From the NCBI GenBank assembly GCA_023430315.1, contig JAEZAW010000192.1, positions 1-8,064 on the forward strand: a stretch of DNA of 8,064 bases. Direction: 5' to 3'. Each line of letters begins with the position of its first letter. Positions within the stretch are counted from its first letter, which is position 1. Position numbers and translations under genes: made by a program. The notes under the pieces were generated by a model, which was not told the origin of the DNA, did not search any database, and worked only from the letters and a program-made list of their open reading frames with translations. The stretch comes from Pseudomonadota bacterium. Its GTDB lineage: Bacteria; Pseudomonadota; Alphaproteobacteria; Rhizobiales; Hyphomicrobiaceae. Positions 1 to 6,148 of the stretch are shown piece by piece.

Positions 1-39
1 GGGAAAGGGCCAAAGGCTGGCGTGCGGCCGGGCTCTGCC

Positions 40-342
40 TCAGTACGGTGAGACGTACAGAGGTGCTTGCCGGCGGGCGGGGTGGCGGTCTTCATCGCCC
101 CGCGACGCGTAGGAAGTGATCTCGCTGCGATCGATGCCGATGTCGTGGAGCGTCCGGTCGTCGAGCCCGGCGAGCGTCTGCACCGTCTTCCGGTAGCGGC
201 GCGCCACCAGGTAGGCGTGCAACCGCTGATTTCCCCAGCGGGCCAGCCGGATCGCGAGGGATGGCCGAAGCTCTTCCGCGTCCGTGCTTGCGATCCGGTA
301 ATTTTCCCTATTGGGGGCTTCTGTCAGTACGACTTGCAACAT
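40..342 (-). CDS. DUF1127-domain small protein
   Basis: This 100-residue basic protein carries a DUF1127 domain at about residues 35-76. The diagnostic segment is LDDRTLHDIGIDRSEI (60-75), preceded by an Arg-rich helix (ARRYRKTVQTL, 47-57). Residues 1-34 and the His/Arg/Pro-rich tail (80-100) are not conserved in the family. The start is supported by AGGAGA at 349-354, six bases before the ATG. DUF1127 proteins are abundant in Alphaproteobacteria, and some have been shown to bind RNA and affect stress, phosphate or carbon responses and RNA turnover. Many are about 50 residues, so this is a longer form. No signal peptide or membrane segment is seen, so it should be cytoplasmic. It is divergent from the YafY-type regulator, and two palindromes lie 96-148 bases upstream of its start, so that regulator may control it (inference). 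The family call is firm; the specific function is unknown. Confidence 0.85.
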   Translation of the reverse strand: MLQVVLTEAPNRENYRIASTDAEELRPSLAIRLARWGNQRLHAYLVARRYRKTVQTLAGLDDRTLHDIGIDRSEITSYASRGDEDRHPARRQAPLYVSPY

Positions 343-348
343 GATCCA

Positions 349-354
349 TCTCCT
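349..354 (-). promoter_or_regulatory. Ribosome binding site of the DUF1127 gene
   Basis: AGGAGA on the minus strand lies six bases from the ATG at 342-340. It fixes the start of the DUF1127 protein. Confidence 0.7.
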
Positions 355-437
355 AGGTTATGGTTGTTTCTGAGTAGTGCTCATGGATTGCCGCCGGGCT
401 TTTTGCCCTGGCGACGAGCGGACAATGCCAGAGGCCC

Positions 438-457
438 CCTGACAGCCTGCTGTCAGG
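438..457. promoter_or_regulatory. Palindromic operator copy 1 (CCTGACAG-N4-CTGTCAGG)
   Basis: This is a perfect 8-bp inverted repeat with a 4-bp spacer (CCTG), followed by AGG. It is 98 bases upstream of the YafY-type regulator and 95 bases upstream of the DUF1127 start. With copy 2 it forms a 21/23-identical direct duplication. The symmetry and length fit a dimeric HTH regulator. The assignment to the adjacent WYL regulator is inference from position. Confidence 0.75.
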
Positions 458-470
458 AGGTCTGGAGGCT

Positions 471-490
471 CCTGACAGGGTGCTGTCAGG
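471..490. promoter_or_regulatory. Palindromic operator copy 2 (CCTGACAG-N4-CTGTCAGG)
   Basis: This second perfect 8+8 inverted repeat differs from copy 1 only in its spacer (GGTG instead of CCTG). It starts exactly 33 bp after copy 1, about three helical turns, so both copies face nearly the same side of the DNA. It lies 65 bases upstream of the regulator ATG, where it could overlap that gene's promoter and give autoregulation (inference). No convincing -35/-10 pair could be picked out here. Confidence 0.75.
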
Positions 491-555
491 AGGCTTAGGG
501 TAGGAGGGGTGGAGCAGAAATTTGCCCCCATCCAGCGCCGCCCGGGAGACGCTTC

Positions 556-1287
556 ATGCGCCGAGCCGACCGCCTGTTCGAGATCATCCAGCACATGCGG
601 CGCAAGCCGACCGTGAAGGCGCGCGAGCTCAGCGAATCGCTCGAGGTCTCCGAACGCACGATCTACCGAGACGTGCGCGATCTCATTTCGAGCGGGGTCC
701 CGATCGAGGGCGAGGCCGGCGTCGGCTATGTCCTCAAGGCGGGCTTCGACCTGCCGCCGCTGATGTTCAAGGAGCAGGAAATCGAGGCGCTGGTGCTCGG
801 CGCCCGCATTGTCGAGAGCTGGGCGGATGCGGAGCTCGCCGCCGCCGCGACGGATGCGATCGCCAAGATCGAGGCCGTCATTCCCGATCAACTCAAGGTT
901 TACATGGCGAATACGGCATTGATGGCGCCCTGCGCCCACTATATGGCGCCCATTTCCTTCGATCTCGCGGAGTTGAGGCGGGCCGTCAGGAGCCGCCTCA
1001 AGATCCGCTTCCGCTATACGGACGTACTGCGCCAGGGGAGCGAGCGCACGGTGCGGCCGCTGTCGCTCGCCTTCTTCGGGCCGGTCTGGGTGATGGCGGC
1101 CTGGTGCGAGCTCAGGACCGACTTCCGCACGTTCCGCCTGGACCGTATGGAGGGCTTCTCGATCACGCAGGAGCCCTTCAAGTCCGAGCGCGGCAAGACG
1201 CTGCACGACTTCCTCAAACGGCCCTCGACCTGGACGCGGGGGGCGCTGGCACCGGCAAACAACGAGGCAGAGTTCGAGGACGGCTGA
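556..1287 (+). CDS. YafY-family HTH transcriptional regulator with WYL domain
   Basis: This 243-residue regulator has an N-terminal HTH_11/DeoR-like winged helix (about 3-60), with recognition region LSESLEVSERTIYRDVRDL (25-43) and wing EGEAGVGYVL (51-60). A helical linker follows, then a C-terminal WYL ligand-sensing domain (about 137-205) ending in the typical RTFRLDRM (191-198). At the position of the eponymous Trp-Tyr-Leu it has W178-V179-M180, so the motif is degenerate. WYL domains sense small ligands or nucleic acids in bacterial regulators; the ligand here is unknown. The ATG at 556 is preceded by GGGAG (544-548) at a spacing of seven. Its likely targets are itself and the divergent DUF1127 gene, through the paired palindromes at 438-490. 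Length and domain order match the usual YafY family. Family confidence is high; the regulon is inferred. Confidence 0.9.
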   Translation: MRRADRLFEIIQHMRRKPTVKARELSESLEVSERTIYRDVRDLISSGVPIEGEAGVGYVLKAGFDLPPLMFKEQEIEALVLGARIVESWADAELAAAATDAIAKIEAVIPDQLKVYMANTALMAPCAHYMAPISFDLAELRRAVRSRLKIRFRYTDVLRQGSERTVRPLSLAFFGPVWVMAAWCELRTDFRTFRLDRMEGFSITQEPFKSERGKTLHDFLKRPSTWTRGALAPANNEAEFEDG

Positions 1288-1355
1288 GGCCGGCCAGCGG
1301 CGCCGAGCCCTGTCCGCTATGCATTAACCGCACCCCCAGATAGCCAAGTATATGC

Positions 1356-1372
1356 TGGCTTATAATAAGCCA
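1356..1372. promoter_or_regulatory. Probable MarR operator overlapping a -10 box
   Basis: TGGCTTA-TAA-TAAGCCA is a perfect 7-bp inverted repeat with a 3-bp spacer, 20 bases before the marR start. A perfect TATAAT (1361-1366) lies inside it, so a bound dimer would block RNA polymerase. A further AGCCA half-site is at 1342-1346 and GTATAT occurs on both flanks (1348-1353, 1374-1379). The stretch is strikingly AT-rich against the GC-rich surroundings. No good -35 is visible 16-18 bp upstream. The size and position match MarR-type operators; binding is inferred. Confidence 0.65.
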
Positions 1373-1392
1373 CGTATATATTTTGCGGTTTT

Positions 1393-1887
1393 ATGACGGC
1401 GGACCCCTTTCTCACCCGAGCTCTCGGTTTCCTGCTGGCGGATGTCTCCCGCCTCATGCGGCGGCGGTTCGACGCGCGGGCCCGGGAACTCGGCCTGACA
1501 CGCGCCCAATGGCGGGTGCTGGCCCAGCTTCGCCGCCGCGAGGGCATCAATCAGACGGCGCTCGCAGAAATCATGGAAATCGAGCCGATTTCGCTCGGCC
1601 GTCACATCGACCGCCTCGTCGAGAAGGATTTCGTCGAGCGCCGGCCCGATCCGCGCGACCGTCGCGCCTGGCGCCTTTACCTGAAGCCCGAGGTGCAGCC
1701 CGTCCTCGATAAGCTCCGTGCGATCTCGAATGCCAATCGCAAGGAAGTCCTGCAGGGCATCCCGCTCGAGGAATCCGAAGCGCTCATCGACACGCTGCTC
1801 AAGATCAAGAGCAACCTGACGGCCCTTGATGCCACCGATCCGACGAGCCCCGTCGAGGGCAATGCCGGCTCCGAGAATGAGGAATGA
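1393..1887 (+). CDS. MarR-family transcriptional regulator of the efflux operon
   Basis: This 164-residue winged-helix protein has the full MarR core. LTRAQWRVLAQL (35-46) begins the HTH, and helices INQTALAEIMEIEPISLGRHIDRLVEKDFV (52-81) include the recognition helix. The wing DPRDRRAWRLYL (86-97) carries the family's D-x-R signature. N- and C-terminal helices would form the dimer interface, and the last 20 residues are an acidic, low-complexity tail. MarR dimers repress multidrug efflux genes and release DNA when phenolic or other lipophilic ligands bind. Here it is the first gene, 9 bp before the EmrA-like gene, so it probably represses the pump and itself through the palindrome at 1356-1372. 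The ATG at 1393 has no clear Shine-Dalgarno; a transcript from the TATAAT would have a leader of only about 20 bases. The effector is unknown. Confidence 0.92.
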   Translation: MTADPFLTRALGFLLADVSRLMRRRFDARARELGLTRAQWRVLAQLRRREGINQTALAEIMEIEPISLGRHIDRLVEKDFVERRPDPRDRRAWRLYLKPEVQPVLDKLRAISNANRKEVLQGIPLEESEALIDTLLKIKSNLTALDATDPTSPVEGNAGSENEE

Positions 1888-1896
1888 GGCGCGCCC

Positions 1897-3114
1897 ATGC
1901 AGAAGAGCGCCACAGAGCCGGATCGTAGTGCGCCGAGCAAGGCCGGCGGCGGTGTAGGCGCCTTCCTGCGCGCACTCCGCGCCCGGATGAGGTTGGCGTC
2001 CCGTCGCTCGTTGTCGATTCTCGCCATCGCGCTGATTGGGCCGCTCGTCGCGCTTCTGGCGGGCGGCTACCTGTACCTCGCCAGCGGTCGCTATGTTTCG
2101 ACCGACAATGCCTACGTCAAAGCGGACAAGATCACGGTCAGTGCCGATATCGACGGCCGCGTCGTCGAGGTGTTCGTCGACAGCGACCAGCCCGTGACGC
2201 GCGGCACGCTCCTCTTCCGCATCGATCCGCAGCCCTTCAAGATCGCGCTCGACCGCACCGAGGCGCAGCTTGGTGCCGCCATGCAGGAGGCGCGCTCCGT
2301 GCGCGCGCTCTACGACCAGAAGATCGCGCGCCTGAAGCTCGCCGAGGGCGATCTGACCTACCATCAGCAGCACTACGATCGTCAGGAATCGCTGACCAAG
2401 AGCGGCGTCGTATCGCGCTCGGGCATGGATCTGGCGGAGCGGGCGTTGCGCAATTCACGCGATCAGATCGTGATCTCCGAGCAGGAAATCGCGGAAGTGC
2501 GCGCGCGTCTCGGCGGTGATCGCGAGCAGCCAATCGACGACCTGCCGGCGGTTCGTGAAGCGCGCGCCGCGCGTGACCGTGCCACACTCGATCTTGCACG
2601 CACCGAGGTGAAGGCGCCCGTCTCCGGCATTGTGACGAACTTCGATCTGCAGCCCGGTGAGTACGTGAATGCGGGCCACGTCGTGTTCAGTCTCGTCGGC
2701 ACCGAGAACGTGTGGGTTCAGGCGAACTTCAAGGAGACGGATCTCACGAACGTCAAGGCAGGTCAGCGCGCGACAATCCAAGTCGACATGTATCCGGGGA
2801 AGCCCCTGAGCGCTCTCGTCTCCAGCATCAGTCCGGCAACGGGATCCGAGTTCGCCTTGCTGCCGCCGCAGAACGCGACCGGCAACTGGGTCAAGGTTGT
2901 CCAGCGCCTGCCTGTGCGCTTGCGTATCGATGCTGCAGACGCACCGGCTCTGCGGGCCGGCATGAGCGTCGTGGTGCAGATCGACACGCAGCACCGCCGA
3001 TCCATGCCCGGTTGGGTGCAGAGCGTGGTCGGCTGGTTCGACACGATGCCCGATGCCCAAGCGTCGTCGCTGCCCGAAAAGAAGCCCGGAATACGGCCCG
3101 GAACACAGCCATGA
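1897..3114 (+). CDS. emrA: EmrA-type HlyD-family membrane fusion protein of a multidrug efflux pump
   Basis: This 405-residue periplasmic adaptor has a basic cytoplasmic N-terminus (R/K-rich to 37) and one transmembrane anchor (about 39-61). The TDNAYVKADK motif (69-78) is typical of EmrA-type proteins. The first half of the lipoyl/barrel-sandwich domain spans about 80-112. A helical hairpin (about 114-235) follows, and the second lipoyl half includes VKAPVSGIVTNFDLQPGEYV (238-257). A beta-barrel region contains the EmrA signature GNWVKVVQRLPVRL (329-342). EmrA-type adaptors link an inner-membrane MFS pump to a TolC-type outer-membrane channel. The start is supported by GAGG (1886-1889), overlapping the marR stop. 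The gene overlaps the MFS gene by four bases (ATGA). No outer-membrane partner is encoded nearby. The family call is firm; the symbol indicates homology, and substrate specificity cannot be read from sequence. Confidence 0.92.
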   Translation: MQKSATEPDRSAPSKAGGGVGAFLRALRARMRLASRRSLSILAIALIGPLVALLAGGYLYLASGRYVSTDNAYVKADKITVSADIDGRVVEVFVDSDQPVTRGTLLFRIDPQPFKIALDRTEAQLGAAMQEARSVRALYDQKIARLKLAEGDLTYHQQHYDRQESLTKSGVVSRSGMDLAERALRNSRDQIVISEQEIAEVRARLGGDREQPIDDLPAVREARAARDRATLDLARTEVKAPVSGIVTNFDLQPGEYVNAGHVVFSLVGTENVWVQANFKETDLTNVKAGQRATIQVDMYPGKPLSALVSSISPATGSEFALLPPQNATGNWVKVVQRLPVRLRIDAADAPALRAGMSVVVQIDTQHRRSMPGWVQSVVGWFDTMPDAQASSLPEKKPGIRPGTQP

Positions 3115-4673
3115 CGACGACCGCGTCGCCGGCGGGCGTTCCGCCCACCTATAGCGGCACGCGTCTCCTGCTGATCACCATCGCACTCATTCTCGGCCCG
3201 CTCGTGCAGGTGTTCGATACGGCCACCGTATCGATCGCGCTCCGCCACATGCAGGGCGAGCTATCCGCGACCCAGGATCAGATTGCCTGGGTGATCACGT
3301 CCTATTTGATCACGCTTACCGTCTTCACGCCGATCTGGGGCGTGCTCGGCGGCATGTTCGGCCGCAAGCGACTCATTCTCATCTGCATCGCCGGCTTCAC
3401 GAGCAGCGCCATGCTCTCCGGCATGTCGACGTCGCTGACGGAAATCCTCATCTGGCGCGCCGTACAGGGCTTCTTCGGCTCGGCGCTGCTGCCGCTCGGT
3501 ATGTCGTCGCTGCTTACGATCTACCCGCGCGAGAAGCTCGGCATCGCCATGGCGTGGTGGGGCGTCGGTATGATGTTCGGGCCGGTCTTCGGTCCGACGA
3601 TCGGCGGCTATGTCACCGAGTACCTGACATGGCGTTGGGCCTTCTACATCAATCTCCCGATCGGCATCGTCGCCTTCCTGATGACGGCTTTTCTCGTGCC
3701 GCGAACAGGTCTGCGCACATTCCGGAAGTTCAACTACTACGGCTTCGTCACGCTCGGCGTCGCGATCGCGTGCCTGCAGTTCATCCTTGATCGCGGCGAG
3801 CGTTACGACTGGTTCGAGTCACCGATGATGGTGACGCTCGCACTCGTGGGCTTCGCGGCGTTCTGGCTGTTCATCGTCAACGTCTTCACGACCAGCACGC
3901 CCTTCATCGAGCCGTCGCTGTTCAAGGATCGCGACTATCTCGCCGGCACCGTGCTGAGGACGCTCTTCGGCGTGCTCATCTTCGGCAGTCTCGTCATCAT
4001 GCCGCCCTTCCTTCAGGACATCGGCGGCTATCCACCGCTGCTCAGCGGTTATGCCATGGCGCCGCGCGGGGCCGGCACCATGATCGCCTCGTTCCTGGTG
4101 GGCTATCTGCTGCCGTACATGGATCCACGCAAGGTGATCGCGTCGGCGATGATCGTCATGGCTCTCACCATGTGGCAGCTCTCGACCTTCACCGAAGACA
4201 TCGACATGACGGCCTTCGTCATCAACAATTTCATTCAGGGGCTGGCCTTCGGCGCTTTCATGGTGCCGCTGAATTCAGTCGCCTTCGTCACGCTGAAGCC
4301 CGAGCTGCGCGATGCCGGCACGTCGTTCTACTCGCTCGTAAACAACATCGGCCGCAGCTTTGGCGTCGCGCTCTTCTCGAGCTATCTCGTGCGCTCGAGC
4401 CAGAGCTACCACGAGACGCTTGCCGAGCATGTCCGGCCGGACAATGACGTGATGCAGCACATCGTCCTGCCGGCGCCCTGGAGCCTGACCGATCCCGTCG
4501 GTCTCGCGGCGATCGAGCGGACAGTGGCGCAGCAGGCGAAGCTACTCGCCTACATTGCCGACTATCAGCTCATCACGGTGGTCATTCTCGTGTGTATGCC
4601 GGCGCTGCTCTTCATGAAGAACCCGCACAAGCACAAAGCCGCCGCGGGTGCGGCGCGTCCCGCGGCGGCGTGA
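3111..4673 (+). CDS. emrB: EmrB/QacA (DHA2) family MFS drug transporter, 14 TM
   Basis: This 520-residue inner-membrane proton-driven exporter has about 14 hydrophobic segments. Visible MFS landmarks are motif D1 QVFDTATVSIAL (33-44), motif A GVLGGMFGRKR (77-87), motif B IWRAVQGFFGSALLPLG (114-130) with R116, and motif C region GVGMMFGPVFGPTIGG (151-166). A large hydrophilic loop lies before the last TM (about 426-478), typical of EmrB. The motif A acidic position, canonically Asp, is G81, a deviation seen in some EmrB-like pumps. I chose the ATG at 3111 because it overlaps the emrA stop (ATGA) and begins just before TM1. The reading frame is open further upstream, but that part has no family resemblance and overlaps emrA. 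Shine-Dalgarno support is weak, so translation is probably coupled to emrA. It would work with the EmrA-like protein and a TolC-type channel. Substrates are unknown. Confidence 0.93.
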   Translation: MTTTASPAGVPPTYSGTRLLLITIALILGPLVQVFDTATVSIALRHMQGELSATQDQIAWVITSYLITLTVFTPIWGVLGGMFGRKRLILICIAGFTSSAMLSGMSTSLTEILIWRAVQGFFGSALLPLGMSSLLTIYPREKLGIAMAWWGVGMMFGPVFGPTIGGYVTEYLTWRWAFYINLPIGIVAFLMTAFLVPRTGLRTFRKFNYYGFVTLGVAIACLQFILDRGERYDWFESPMMVTLALVGFAAFWLFIVNVFTTSTPFIEPSLFKDRDYLAGTVLRTLFGVLIFGSLVIMPPFLQDIGGYPPLLSGYAMAPRGAGTMIASFLVGYLLPYMDPRKVIASAMIVMALTMWQLSTFTEDIDMTAFVINNFIQGLAFGAFMVPLNSVAFVTLKPELRDAGTSFYSLVNNIGRSFGVALFSSYLVRSSQSYHETLAEHVRPDNDVMQHIVLPAPWSLTDPVGLAAIERTVAQQAKLLAYIADYQLITVVILVCMPALLFMKNPHKHKAAAGAARPAAA

Positions 4674-4696
4674 GGCAGTGCCCGGATATTGTAGTG

Positions 4697-4744
4697 GGGT
4701 GAGGGGCCTTGGCCGGCGATGGCTTTGGCCGCCGCCCCTCACCC
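4697..4744. terminator. GC-rich stem-loop between convergent genes, possible bidirectional terminator
   Basis: GGGTGAGGGGC (4697-4707) and GCCCCTCACCC (4734-4744) form a perfect 11-bp stem around a 26-base loop that can itself pair (GGCC at 4711-4714 and 4727-4730). It lies 23 bases after the pump stop and 40 bases past the stop of the convergent gene. There is no T-run on either side, so classic Rho-independent termination is not assured. It could instead be a dispersed palindromic repeat. Confidence 0.5.
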
Positions 4745-4749
4745 TAGCC

Positions 4750-4775
4750 TGCACCATGCGCGGGGACGCGGTGCA
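4750..4775 (-). other. Small hairpin just downstream of the ARPP-1-like gene
   Basis: TGCACC (4750-4755) pairs with GGTGCA (4770-4775), and an inner GCG/CGC pair extends the stem after a two-base bulge. It begins nine bases beyond the stop codon of the minus-strand gene. It may protect the 3' end of that transcript or help terminate it, together with the larger stem at 4697-4744. No U-tract follows it. Confidence 0.35.
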
Positions 4776-4783
4776 GGAACGCG

Positions 4784-5968
4784 TTACTTCGCAAAGAGGA
4801 AGTTGCGGTGGATCCAGCGACCGTCGGTCGTGCGCGCCTCGACCTTCAGGACGTCTGCGCTTTCCTTGGTCTCGTGCTGGGCGATGTCGGCGAGTGCGCG
4901 CGTGCTTGCCTTGCCGTCCTCTGCGGCTGAGAGGAATTTCTCGACATCCGCGACTGCGGGTGCTGCTGCGTGCGCGGCAGCCACATCCTTGGCCGGGTTG
5001 GCAAGCGCCTCGGTAGCAGCGGCGCGCACGAGCTTCGGCCACATCTTCCGGAAGAGGCCGTTCGAGGGGTAGATGTCGGCGCCCGTGACGGTGCCGTTGA
5101 TCGCGATCACCACGCCGATGACATCGTTATCGTTGAGCGCCTTCGCTTCGAGCGCGGTGACGAACGCCGCCTGCGCCTTCTGGAGACGCTCGTTCTCGAG
5201 CGTGAGCTGCAGGCTGGTCTTGGACTTCTCCGAGGCCATGGGCGACGCGAGACGCGTGCCGAGCTGCTGCTGGGCCGCGGCGACGCTGCTCCACACCTCA
5301 CCTTGGCCGCTCGCTCCGCGCGGCCGGACCTCCTGGATGATGCGCTGGGTATCGCGCGCAGGTGCCTCTACGGAAGGCCGAACCTGGTTGATGAGCGGCT
5401 CCGCGCTCAACCCATCGCGCCACGCGCCGCGCTCCGGCGGGGGCGCGGCACGCTGCGCCGGACGCGGCTCCGATGAGGCAACAGGCGCGCGTGCGATCGC
5501 GATCTTGGCTGTGCGCGAGAAGAGCTGCGCATTCGAGGCCGAGAACTTCTTTGCGTCCTCAGTGCCGCGGCTGCTCCAGCGTCCCTGTTCGACGCAGTAG
5601 GCACCGATAGCGATCTGACCCGACTTGGGCGGGATCAGCAGGCTCGTCGTGAGCACGCGGTCCTGCTGGCCGCCTTTGACGAGATCGCCGAACTGGATGA
5701 AGACCGGCTCGCTGCTGGTGTTCTCGATTTTGAGCTCGCGCACATTGCCCGTCTCGTGGACGACGACGCTGCCTTTGGCGAGTGCTTCCTCGAGCGTTGC
5801 GGGCGTGGGGCCGGCAATGGAGCTGCCGCGCACGAGATACACGGCGAGGTTCTCATGGGTGAGCGGCGCGGCGATCTTCATGGCCGGATCGGGGGCTGCA
5901 GTGGCGACGGCAGCCATGCCGAGGCCGGCGGCGGCGAGGACGATCGGGGCGGCAAAGCGGAAATGCAT
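4784..5968 (-). CDS. Secreted protein with ARPP-1-like domain, function unknown
   Basis: This 394-residue protein has a clear Sec signal peptide (about 1-24: short basic start, Ala/Leu-rich core, ATA-A cleavage region), so the mature protein is probably periplasmic. Residues about 35-155 match my recollection of the ARPP-1 (DUF6569-type) domain: HETGNVRELKIENTSSEPVFIQFGD (71-95), then KGGQQDR (98-104), LLIPPKSGQI (110-119) and YCVEQGRW (124-131). A Pro/Arg/Ala-rich segment (about 155-240) looks like a disordered insert. A second conserved-looking part follows (250-320), with VIGVVIAINGTVTGADIY (283-300) and LFRKMWPKL (305-313). C125 is the only cysteine. The start has GGGAG nine bases upstream. 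The domain is named for association with ADP-ribosylglycohydrolase and rhodanese/phosphatase-like proteins, but no activity is established to my knowledge. No such partner is adjacent here. It is convergent with the pump operon and divergent from sppA. Confidence 0.75.
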   Translation of the reverse strand: MHFRFAAPIVLAAAGLGMAAVATAAPDPAMKIAAPLTHENLAVYLVRGSSIAGPTPATLEEALAKGSVVVHETGNVRELKIENTSSEPVFIQFGDLVKGGQQDRVLTTSLLIPPKSGQIAIGAYCVEQGRWSSRGTEDAKKFSASNAQLFSRTAKIAIARAPVASSEPRPAQRAAPPPERGAWRDGLSAEPLINQVRPSVEAPARDTQRIIQEVRPRGASGQGEVWSSVAAAQQQLGTRLASPMASEKSKTSLQLTLENERLQKAQAAFVTALEAKALNDNDVIGVVIAINGTVTGADIYPSNGLFRKMWPKLVRAAATEALANPAKDVAAAHAAAPAVADVEKFLSAAEDGKASTRALADIAQHETKESADVLKVEARTTDGRWIHRNFLFAK

Positions 5969-6063
5969 CGAGTGTCACTCCCTGAAATTCGGTGCGAAGG
6001 ACGCAGTCCGCATGCAACTAGCCCTTGTTCCGGGCCGTATTTCGGAGGCATTGCGGATCGGCA

Positions 6064-6093
6064 GGGGCCTTTTGGCGGCGGATCGTAGGCCCC
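6064..6093. repeat. Inverted repeat in the divergent intergenic region
   Basis: GGGGCCT (6064-6070) and AGGCCCC (6087-6093) are a perfect 7-bp inverted repeat with a 16-base loop. It lies about 96 bases upstream of the ARPP-1-like gene and 169 bases before the sppA ATG. It could be a hairpin in the leader of the minus-strand transcript or a regulator site; nothing in the sequence decides. Confidence 0.4.
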
Positions 6094-6104
6094 GGCGTGA
6101 ACGG

Positions 6105-6133
6105 TTGATAAAAGCTCAATCAGTCGTTATCCA
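6105..6133. promoter_or_regulatory. Possible promoter element for sppA or for the divergent gene
   Basis: TTGATA (6105-6110) and TATCCA (6128-6133) are separated by 17 bp and could serve as -35/-10 on the plus strand (5/6 and 3/6 matches). Read on the minus strand, the same pair is TGGATA-N17-TATCAA (4/6 and 4/6), which could drive the ARPP-1-like gene. The match is weak and the call is tentative. Confidence 0.25.
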
Positions 6134-6148
6134 CCGCCGGCCGGCTTT

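Noticed and set aside
9..21. Small GCCA/TGGC hairpin downstream of the DUF1127 gene as a terminator
   Set aside because: The stem is only four base pairs, and the following minus-strand sequence (CCTTTCCC) is not a real U-tract.
358..1206. Minus-strand ORF (282 codons) opposite the YafY-type regulator
   Set aside because: It covers the regulator and the operator palindromes and has no recognisable domain. Only its last eight codons could matter, as the possible leader ORF noted separately.
1360..2373. Long minus-strand ORF (337 codons) opposite marR and emrA
   Set aside because: It is antisense to two convincing genes, its product is low-complexity Arg/Ala/Glu-rich with no family resemblance, and long antisense frames are expected in high-GC DNA.
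2712..3110. Upstream extension of the MFS reading frame by 133 codons
   Set aside because: The frame is open but lies inside emrA, encodes no hydrophobic or family-like sequence, and the ATGA overlap at 3111 gives a normal EmrB N-terminus.
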